In this document: positions 7,296-13,409 of the stretch, piece after piece
How positions within the stretch are numbered: the first letter of the stretch is position 1
Layout: every line of letters begins with the position of its first letter
Origin: JAGTVG01 sp965365275
GTDB taxonomy: Bacteria; Bacteroidota; Bacteroidia; Cytophagales; Cyclobacteriaceae
Direction of reading: 5' to 3'
DNA length: 15,916 nucleotides
Assembly: GCA_965365275.1 (NCBI GenBank)
Contig: CBDUBA010000104.1
Location: forward strand, 1-15,916
Program-made: the position numbers and the translations under genes
Notes under the pieces: model-generated
The model's database searches: none
Told to the model about the DNA's origin: nothing
What the model saw: the letters and a program-made list of their open reading frames with translations, nothing else

Positions 7296-8178
7296 ACTTA
7301 CTGGCATAATATCGTTGTTTCTGGTTTTTAGTTTCTACGTAAGTGCGCAGGATGTTTCTATTAAAGGATTATTCCTGCAGGATACAATTAAAATCGGGGA
7401 AGAAGTTCCGTACAGCTTATCTGTTTTGTATCCCAGGACATTAAATATCATTTTTCCTGACTCAATACATGATTTTCAATCATTCGAATACCACAGCAGG
7501 GAATACTTTCAAACCATCTCTGACAGCAGCTTAAGCCTTGACAGTGTTATTTATTATTTATCGACTTTTGAAATTGATACTGTTCAATATCTTCAATTGC
7601 CAATATATATCCAGCAGGAGGAAGATTGTGTGGCTGTCTATACTTCACCCGACTCCATCAATCTTTATCATATCATCCGTCAGATGCCGGATTCAGTGAA
7701 GTTGAAAGAAAACACCTTGTTTTTTAAGATATCAGACCGGTTTAATTACCCGGTTTTCATGCTGGTTCTCGGATTTCTTTTGCTATTAACACTAGGAGGG
7801 CTTCTATTCTTTGGTAAAAGGCTATCCAGGTGGATCCGGATCCTCTTAATGAGAAGAAAACATAAGCGTTTTGTTAATAGGTTTTATCTTAAACTGGGCG
7901 CATTACGGGATAACAGGGCAGGCATTGATCCCGAGGAAATATTGGGAGATTGGAAAAAGTATATGGAGAAACTTGAGCGGGAACCTTATACCAAGCTAAC
8001 TACCAAAGAATTAATTGGCCTGCATGCTGATCAGAGACTTAAGGATAATTTACGATCCATTGACCGGTATATTTATGGTAACATAAAGGAAAAACCACTT
8101 CATGAGCATTTTGAGAAGCTTCTTGAATATTCAATTGAGCGGTATGAAGTAAGACTTAAAGAAATAAGAGATGGATAG
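7288..8178 (+). CDS. Single-pass membrane protein of the Bat operon (TTG start)
   Basis: This 296-residue protein probably begins at TTG 7288. It is the only standard start upstream of the signal peptide (RLTGIISLFLVFSFYVSAQ, cleavage expected near residue 20); upstream the frame stays open only to a stop at 7252, and the first ATG downstream would remove the whole N-terminal domain. Residues of about 21-150 are a beta-rich, presumably periplasmic domain that opens with VSIKGLFLQDTIKIGEEV, a pattern like the N-terminus of BatD-type proteins. One membrane segment lies at 154-175 (YPVFMLVLGFLLLLTLGG), then a basic stretch and a helical cytoplasmic tail of about 115 residues with YTKLTTKELIGL. 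Position and layout correspond to the DUF4381/BatD-like gene often found between DUF58 and BatA. The gene overlaps both neighbours by 8 nt. I infer a membrane partner for the VWA proteins. Confidence 0.8.
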   Translation: MFRLTGIISLFLVFSFYVSAQDVSIKGLFLQDTIKIGEEVPYSLSVLYPRTLNIIFPDSIHDFQSFEYHSREYFQTISDSSLSLDSVIYYLSTFEIDTVQYLQLPIYIQQEEDCVAVYTSPDSINLYHIIRQMPDSVKLKENTLFFKISDRFNYPVFMLVLGFLLLLTLGGLLFFGKRLSRWIRILLMRRKHKRFVNRFYLKLGALRDNRAGIDPEEILGDWKKYMEKLEREPYTKLTTKELIGLHADQRLKDNLRSIDRYIYGNIKEKPLHEHFEKLLEYSIERYEVRLKEIRDG

Positions 8179-9223
8179 TCAGAGTTTATTTCCAGATGTA
8201 TGGTATAGCCTTGATTGGTTCTATCCTGCCACATTCCAGAATTTCTCCTGGGAATATAAGCAAGTGCTTTGGGCTTTGTGGGCCATTCCTATCGTACTCT
8301 TAATAAAATATATTGTTCAGGCAAGATTGAAGCAAAAACTACTTATTGCATTACCAAAAAGTAGTTTGAAGTGGAAGCCGGCTAGTTTGCTTAGATTTAT
8401 CCCCGATGTATTGATCTCACTGATCCTTGCCCTTATAATTGTCAGTATAGCACGGCCTCAGAAAACAAATGAGAAAGTTGAACAATGGACAGAGGGTATT
8501 GATATTATGCTGGTCATTGATATTTCTGAAAGTATGCAGATTGAAGATTTCAAACCAAACCGTCTGGAAGCTGCTAAAGAAACCGCTCTTAAATTTATTC
8601 AGGGAAGGTTCCAAGACAGGATCGGCATCGTTATTTTTTCAGGTGATGCTTATTCATTATCTCCCCTTACTCTAGATTATGACCTGTTAAAAGCACATAT
8701 CGGCGAACTTGATTTTGATATGATAGAGAACCGGGGAACGGCTATTGGCAGCGCCCTGGCTGTAGGGACCAACAGGATGAGAGATTCTGAATCGAAATCC
8801 AAGGTCCTTATTTTATTGAGCGATGGAGATAATACTGCCGGAAACATTGATCCAATTACTGCAGCGGAACTTGCCAGGTCATTTAATATTAAAATATATA
8901 CCATCGCTATAGGTAAAGAGGGCAGAGTGCCCTTCGGCAAGGACTTTTTTGGAAGAACACGATATGTAGAGAATACCCTTGATGAAACTAACCTCAGAAA
9001 GATTGCGGAATTAGGTGATGGAGAGTTCTACAGGGTATCAGATAATGAAGCATTGGAAAACGTGTTTGCCTTGATCGACCAATATGAAAAGGCAGAAATC
9101 AAAGAAACACGATTCAAGGATACCCAGGATTATTACATGATCTATCTTACCTGGGCCATTTTGTTATTAACAGCATGGATCGGGTTGAAATCTACCTTTA
9201 TTGCTAATGTATTGCAGGATTAA
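8171..9223 (+). CDS. batA: BatA-like VWA domain membrane protein
   Basis: This 350-residue protein is of the BatA/BatB (aerotolerance operon) type. It has two N-terminal membrane segments, about 31-49 (QVLWALWAIPIVLLIKYIV) and 75-94, a VWA domain of about 110-300, and a C-terminal membrane segment at about 322-339. The metal-ion-dependent adhesion site looks complete: Asp117-x-Ser119-x-Ser121 in VIDISESM, Thr190 in RGTAIG and Asp218 in LLSDGD. Family length and topology are normal. The start codon overlaps the preceding stop by 8 nt, so the three genes of this operon are likely translationally coupled. BatA proteins are linked to envelope stress or aerotolerance in Bacteroides, but the molecular role is unsettled. 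The usual batB, batC, batD continuation is absent: a gene on the opposite strand follows. Confidence 0.93.
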   Translation: MDSQSLFPDVWYSLDWFYPATFQNFSWEYKQVLWALWAIPIVLLIKYIVQARLKQKLLIALPKSSLKWKPASLLRFIPDVLISLILALIIVSIARPQKTNEKVEQWTEGIDIMLVIDISESMQIEDFKPNRLEAAKETALKFIQGRFQDRIGIVIFSGDAYSLSPLTLDYDLLKAHIGELDFDMIENRGTAIGSALAVGTNRMRDSESKSKVLILLSDGDNTAGNIDPITAAELARSFNIKIYTIAIGKEGRVPFGKDFFGRTRYVENTLDETNLRKIAELGDGEFYRVSDNEALENVFALIDQYEKAEIKETRFKDTQDYYMIYLTWAILLLTAWIGLKSTFIANVLQD

Positions 9224-9250
9224 CACCTTGTTTGACAGCGCTATATCTAA

Positions 9251-9296
9251 GCATTATTCCCCTGTTGAAGATGAAGGTAATGCAGGATATTTTCTG
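9251..9296. terminator. Possible weak stem-loop between convergent batA and the phosphorylase gene
   Basis: GCATTA at 9251-9256 can pair with TAATGC at 9278-9283, with an additional CCT/AGG pairing inside after a bulge. A short run, ATATTTT, follows on the plus strand. It lies between two convergent genes, where a terminator is expected, but the stem is short and the T tract poor. The remainder of this 86-nt gap shows nothing else. Confidence 0.25.
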
Positions 9297-9309
9297 GATT
9301 CACTCCATG

Positions 9310-10122
9310 TCAAATAGAACTGATTAGCTCTTTCATAAGTAATGTCATCTTTGGCTCAGCTTTTGCAGCTGCTTCGATAACTTCTTCTACGGTCACTTTT
9401 TTGATCTTTCCTTCCACACCTATGTCGGTTATAACAGAAATGGCAAAACAGGGGATGCCCATCTGTCGGGCAACAAGATTTTCTGGAATGGTTGACATGC
9501 CAACAGCATCTGCGCCAATTATGCTAAGATACTTGTATTCAGCAGGTGTTTCAAGGTTTGGGCCAGGCACAGCAGCATATACACCGGTATGTACTTTTAT
9601 ATTATTCTTCTTGGCTATCTTCAGTGCCCTATTGATCAGGTCTGCATCGTAAGCATCACTCATGTCCGGGAACCGTGGTCCTAATTCGTGAAAATTTTTT
9701 CCTCTGAGTGGATTATCGGGTAATAGACTAATATGATCCCTGAGTATCATAAGGTCACTGATTTCCTGGTCACTTCTTAATCCCCCGGAAGCATTTGATA
9801 TGAAAAGTTTTTCGATCCCCAGGAATTTCATGACACGAACAGGGAAGGCAATCTGCTGCATGTCATATCCCTCATAATAGTGAAACCTACCCTGCATAAC
9901 CACAACCCGTTTACCACCAAGTGTTCCAAAAATCAGTTTTCCTGAGTGACTCTCAACAGTTGAAACCGGGAAGTTTGGAATACTTTCGTAAGGTATGGTT
10001 TTACTGATCTCTATTTCATTTACCAGTGCCCCTAATCCCGTACCCAGTATAATGCCAACCTGGGGCTCATCACTCACTAAGTCTTTTATGTATTTTGTAG
10101 TTTCTTTGATTTTCTCCATCAT
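9310..10122 (-). CDS. Purine nucleoside phosphorylase (trimeric PNP/MTAP superfamily)
   Basis: The enzyme splits purine nucleosides with phosphate into free base and ribose-1-phosphate for purine salvage in the cytoplasm. The 270-residue length fits the trimeric class. Diagnostic segments in order are GTGLG at 27-31, SHSGK at 58-62 and RFHYYEGY at 79-86 (phosphate and ribose contacts), NASGG at 110-114, GPNLETPAEY at 187-196 with Glu191, and VGMSTIPE at 207-214. The base-specificity position that is Asn243 in human PNP aligns with Asp233 here (VITDIG). Asp at this place is also found in methylthioadenosine phosphorylases, so the preferred base is uncertain. Two adjacent ATG codons, at 10122 and 10119, could serve as start. 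The gene is divergent from dnaN and stands alone on its transcript. I withhold a symbol because the substrate is not settled. Confidence 0.92.
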   Translation of the reverse strand: MMEKIKETTKYIKDLVSDEPQVGIILGTGLGALVNEIEISKTIPYESIPNFPVSTVESHSGKLIFGTLGGKRVVVMQGRFHYYEGYDMQQIAFPVRVMKFLGIEKLFISNASGGLRSDQEISDLMILRDHISLLPDNPLRGKNFHELGPRFPDMSDAYDADLINRALKIAKKNNIKVHTGVYAAVPGPNLETPAEYKYLSIIGADAVGMSTIPENLVARQMGIPCFAISVITDIGVEGKIKKVTVEEVIEAAAKAEPKMTLLMKELISSI

Positions 10123-10291
10123 AATGCTTCAAATTGATCTGATTATATGCGATAAATAAAAATATATCCCTGTATTTGTGTTGAATACAATATTAATAAA
10201 CATTATATTTAGGGATATCCATTTTAATAATTATTTAGAATATTATTTATAACTTTAACTGTTAAATTCACATATATATTTTTCAGAGAAT
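10123..10291. promoter_or_regulatory. Divergent promoter region between the phosphorylase gene and dnaN
   Basis: This is a very AT-rich 169-nt gap. For the minus-strand gene, TATATTTT (10166-10159) lies 21 nt downstream of ATTG (10191-10188), close to the Bacteroidota consensus. For dnaN, TAACTTTA at 10250-10257 misses TAnnTTTG by one base but lacks a well-spaced -33 element. I see no DnaA-box cluster that would mark an origin, and no gene. Confidence 0.35.
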
Positions 10292-11416
10292 ATGAAATTC
10301 ATTGTTACATCATCAGCACTACTCAAGGAACTTCAGAATATTAATGGAGTGATCACAACCAACCCTGTAGTGCCAATACTTGAAAATTTTTTATTTGAAA
10401 TAGAATCAGGTAAGTTAACTATCACAGCATCAGATCTGCAAACCTCAATGATCACTGAGATTGAAGTCGAAGCAAAAGAGACGGGGAGCATCGCAGTACC
10501 TGCTAAAATATTACTAGACACCCTTAAAAACCTTCCTGAACAACCCGTAACATTCTCTATTGATGAGGAGTCATTTAGTATAGAAATCAATTCTGATAAT
10601 GGTCGATATAAGTTATCAGGTGAGAATGCTACTGATTTCCCCAAAGTACCTAATGTAAGTGATGGATTTTCAGTTGAAATGTCATCTGAAATGCTTTCGA
10701 AAGCTATATCTAATACTATTTTTGCAACCAGTAATGATGAATTACGACCTGCCATGACCGGTGTATATCTGAACATTGAAGAAGGCAATTCCACCTTTGT
10801 GGCAACGGATGGACACAGGTTGATCAAATATCAGAGAAGCGATATCACTTCAGATAATCAAAATGCTATAATTATACCGAGGAAGGCATTAAATCTATTG
10901 AAAAATGTTTTACCAGCTGAAAATTCAAGTGTTTCGGTAGAGTATAATTTATCAAACGCTTTTTTTGAATTCAGCCATGTCAGGATGATCTGCCGCCTGA
11001 TAGATGAACGGTATCCAGATTATGAAAATGTTATCCCAGCTGATAATGATAACATAATGACGATCAATCGTACAGAATTTCTGAGTTCCCTGAAACGAAT
11101 AGCAATTTATGCTAATAAAACAACAAACCAGGTTAAGCTTAAGATTACCGGTAGCGAACTCCAGATATCAGCCGAGGACCTTGATTTTTCCAATGAGGCT
11201 AATGAACGCTTGAGTTGTGAACATGATGGCGAAGATATTGTTATAGGTTTCAATGCCAGATTTCTAATCGAAATGCTTTCCAATATGGAAAGCCCCGAGG
11301 TATTTTTGAAGCTATCCGAATCTAATCGAGCAGGCTTGATCGTTCCGAAGGAACAAGGTGATGGAGAAGACCTTCTGATGCTCGTAATGCCTGTTATGCT
11401 GAATAATTATACCTGA
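10292..11416 (+). CDS. dnaN: DNA polymerase III beta subunit (sliding clamp)
   Basis: The beta clamp is a ring-shaped homodimer that tethers DNA polymerase III and many repair proteins to DNA. The 374-residue length is normal for the family, with three repeated clamp folds. The N-terminus KFIVTSSALLKELQNINGVI, the segment RPAMTGVYLNIE with FVATDGHRL around residues 150-175, and the C-terminal DLLMLVMPVMLNNY (the family's M-P-M peptide-binding pocket end) are all typical. The ATG at 10292 places the first strand as in other clamps. dnaA does not precede it: the divergent neighbour is a purine nucleoside phosphorylase, so this is not a classic dnaA-dnaN origin locus. It converges on murA with 8 nt between stop codons and no strong terminator. 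Confidence 0.97.
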   Translation: MKFIVTSSALLKELQNINGVITTNPVVPILENFLFEIESGKLTITASDLQTSMITEIEVEAKETGSIAVPAKILLDTLKNLPEQPVTFSIDEESFSIEINSDNGRYKLSGENATDFPKVPNVSDGFSVEMSSEMLSKAISNTIFATSNDELRPAMTGVYLNIEEGNSTFVATDGHRLIKYQRSDITSDNQNAIIIPRKALNLLKNVLPAENSSVSVEYNLSNAFFEFSHVRMICRLIDERYPDYENVIPADNDNIMTINRTEFLSSLKRIAIYANKTTNQVKLKITGSELQISAEDLDFSNEANERLSCEHDGEDIVIGFNARFLIEMLSNMESPEVFLKLSESNRAGLIVPKEQGDGEDLLMLVMPVMLNNYT

Positions 11417-11424
11417 TAAATCCG

Positions 11425-12735
11425 TCAGTTTTCCAATCTTTCGATTTTTGCACCCAGTGCATTTAACCTTTTATCAATATACTGGTAACCCCTGTCTATC
11501 TGTTCTACATTAGATATTACACTGATACCTTCAGCTGAAAGTGCCGCAATCAATAAGGCGACGCCGGCACGAATATCAGGAGAACTCATTTGAATGCCTT
11601 TAAGGGTAAATTTTCTATCAAGTCCAATAACTGTGGCCCTATGCGGATCACACAATATTATCTGCGCACCCATATCAATCAGTTTGTCTACAAAAAAGAG
11701 TCTGCTTTCAAACATTTTCTGATGTATTAATACGGTTCCCTTTGCCTGTGTCGCTACCACCAGAGCTATGCTCAATAAATCAGGAGAGAAACCCGGCCAT
11801 ATAGCATCCGATATTGTCATAATTGAACCATCAATGAAGGTCTCTATTTCATAGTGATCATGTGCAGGAATTAGAAGGTCCTCCTCTGCAAATCTCATTT
11901 GTATCCCCAGACGATTGAAAACTTCCGGAATCAAACCAAGATATTCCCTTGAAACATTTTTTATTGTTATCTCTGACTGTGTCATTGCTGCCAGGCCTAT
12001 AAAGCTTCCGATCTCAATCATGTCGGGATGAAGCGTATGAATTGTTCCATGGAGCGATCCGGCTCCATTAATCGTCAATAGGTTGCTTCCTATACCACTT
12101 ATGTCAGCGCCCATAGAATTAAGCATCCGGCAAAGCTGCTGTACATAGGGTTCACAAGCGGCATTATAGATCACAGTCTTTCCCCGGGCCAGTGATGCAG
12201 CCATTAGTATGTTTGCGGTTCCTGTTACCGAGGCCTCATCAAGGAGCATACTGTTGCCTTTCAGATTTGTTGCATCAATGGTAAAATAATCCTGACTTTT
12301 GTCATAGTTGAATTTTGCTCCAAGTTTTTCAAAACCGAAAAAATGTGTATCTAACCTTCTTCTCCCGATTTTATCACCCCCTGGTTTGGGGATCTTGGCT
12401 TTTTTATACCGTGCAAGTAAAGGGCCCAGGATCATTATCGACCCTCGTAGTGAAGAAGCTTTCTTGCTATACCTTTCTGTCTCGAGGTAAGAGATATCCA
12501 GATCTGCAGCCTGGAAAATATAGGTATCAGGTTTGATTTTCTGTATTGATACCCCCAGATCTCTCAGGATATCAATTAAGGCATTAACATCCCTTATATC
12601 AGGTATATTCTGTATTTTAACAGGTTCAGAGGTAAGTAAGGTAGCACTTATTATCTGAAGCGCCTCGTTCTTTGCCCCCTGGGGAGTAATGTCTCCATGT
12701 AATACGTGCCCGCCTTCAATTTTAAAAGAAAGCAT
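11425..12735 (-). CDS. murA: UDP-N-acetylglucosamine 1-carboxyvinyltransferase (MurA) with Asp at the fosfomycin-target position
   Basis: MurA adds enolpyruvate from PEP to UDP-GlcNAc, the first committed step of peptidoglycan synthesis in the cytoplasm. The 436-residue length is normal. GAKNEAL at about 20-26 holds the Lys-Asn pair that binds substrate, LRGSIMILGPLLAR lies at 96-109, and SPDIRAGVALLIAAL near the C-terminus carries the conserved PEP-contacting Arg. The loop that usually reads PGGCxIGxR reads PGGDKIGRR here, so Asp121 occupies the place of E. coli Cys115. Asp at this place is a known natural variant that keeps activity and prevents covalent fosfomycin attack. The start codon overlaps the DUF4290 stop by one base (TAATG), so the two are translationally linked. 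It ends 8 nt from the convergent dnaN stop. Confidence 0.97.
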   Translation of the reverse strand: MLSFKIEGGHVLHGDITPQGAKNEALQIISATLLTSEPVKIQNIPDIRDVNALIDILRDLGVSIQKIKPDTYIFQAADLDISYLETERYSKKASSLRGSIMILGPLLARYKKAKIPKPGGDKIGRRRLDTHFFGFEKLGAKFNYDKSQDYFTIDATNLKGNSMLLDEASVTGTANILMAASLARGKTVIYNAACEPYVQQLCRMLNSMGADISGIGSNLLTINGAGSLHGTIHTLHPDMIEIGSFIGLAAMTQSEITIKNVSREYLGLIPEVFNRLGIQMRFAEEDLLIPAHDHYEIETFIDGSIMTISDAIWPGFSPDLLSIALVVATQAKGTVLIHQKMFESRLFFVDKLIDMGAQIILCDPHRATVIGLDRKFTLKGIQMSSPDIRAGVALLIAALSAEGISVISNVEQIDRGYQYIDKRLNALGAKIERLEN

Positions 12736-13373
12736 TAATTTCTTTTTCTTCTGGGTCTTTTGTTTCGTCCTCTATCCCTGTCGTTATTGTTTGAAAAGTT
12801 CTTGGGTTTTTCCCTGACCAGGTTATTGAAAAGGTTGTTTTCTTTTACCTTGTCGAGGTCAATATCCAGTTTCCCCCCTGATAATTCTTTAATATTATGA
12901 AGTATTACACCATCATCAAGATTATCCCGGTTCCAGATACTGGCAAAGCTTTTCATTAATCTTCCTATGTATATGACGGCTTCTTCCTGTTCTTTTGGAT
13001 CTTCAATCGTCATAGCATGGTCGACCAATAATTGAATATTCAAGCCGTAATGCTTGTACATTATTTTTTTGTCTTTATAGCCTAACCTGTCTGGTTTCTT
13101 GTTAAGTATGTCGCGGCTGGGTTTAGGGAAGGGGCTATCAATATCCAGTTCAAAGTCAGACATTATAATGAGGTCGTCCCATAGTTTCTGAGTATCCTCG
13201 CTGCCTTCTTTTATGGAGGGATTAATTTGCTTCATCAAATCAACAAGAATTTTGGCACTGGAATTTCTCTTATCAGTATCCTCTATTGTCCTGAGGTAAT
13301 CTACAAGCATCTGCACATTTCTCCCATATTCTTTCAAGATCAGGGGATCTCTTTGTGTATTATAATCATTCAT
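12735..13373 (-). CDS. DUF4290 family protein with two internal repeats and a basic tail
   Basis: This is a 212-residue soluble protein without signal peptide or membrane segment. It matches DUF4290, a Bacteroidota family of unknown function often next to murA. The sequence holds two copies of one unit. KEYGRNVQMLVDYLRTIED from residue 14 and KHYGLNIQLLVDHAMTIED from residue 107 align without gaps, and the later ELDID (75-79) and KLDID (168-172) fall at the same 93-residue offset. The last 20 or so residues (RDRGRNKRPRRKRN) are Arg/Lys/Asn-rich and probably disordered, suggesting contact with nucleic acid or another polyanion. It starts 36 nt after uvrD and overlaps murA by one base, so it is probably the middle gene of a three-gene transcript. 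The function is unknown, and I infer none beyond a possible link to murA expression. Confidence 0.85.
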   Translation of the reverse strand: MNDYNTQRDPLILKEYGRNVQMLVDYLRTIEDTDKRNSSAKILVDLMKQINPSIKEGSEDTQKLWDDLIIMSDFELDIDSPFPKPSRDILNKKPDRLGYKDKKIMYKHYGLNIQLLVDHAMTIEDPKEQEEAVIYIGRLMKSFASIWNRDNLDDGVILHNIKELSGGKLDIDLDKVKENNLFNNLVREKPKNFSNNNDRDRGRNKRPRRKRN

Positions 13374-13409
13374 TCCTATTTTTTTAGGTGAGCTATTTAT
13401 TTACGAGGA

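Noticed and set aside
9228..9317. Possible 29-residue peptide or batB remnant after batA (starts TTG)
   Set aside because: It is too short, lacks a membrane segment or similarity to a BatB N-terminus, and runs into the convergent gene. A chance frame is the simplest reading.
10123..10291. Chromosomal origin next to dnaN
   Set aside because: There is no dnaA gene and no cluster of DnaA-box-like 9-mers. The AT richness is explained by two divergent promoters.
10333..10827. Long open frame antisense to dnaN (164 codons)
   Set aside because: It is covered by a complete dnaN gene with family motifs and shows no signal, domain or plausible promoter of its own.
11411..11432. Terminator between dnaN and murA
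   Set aside because: Only a 4-bp CTGA/TCAG stem formed by the two stop regions and a short TTTT are present, too weak to support.
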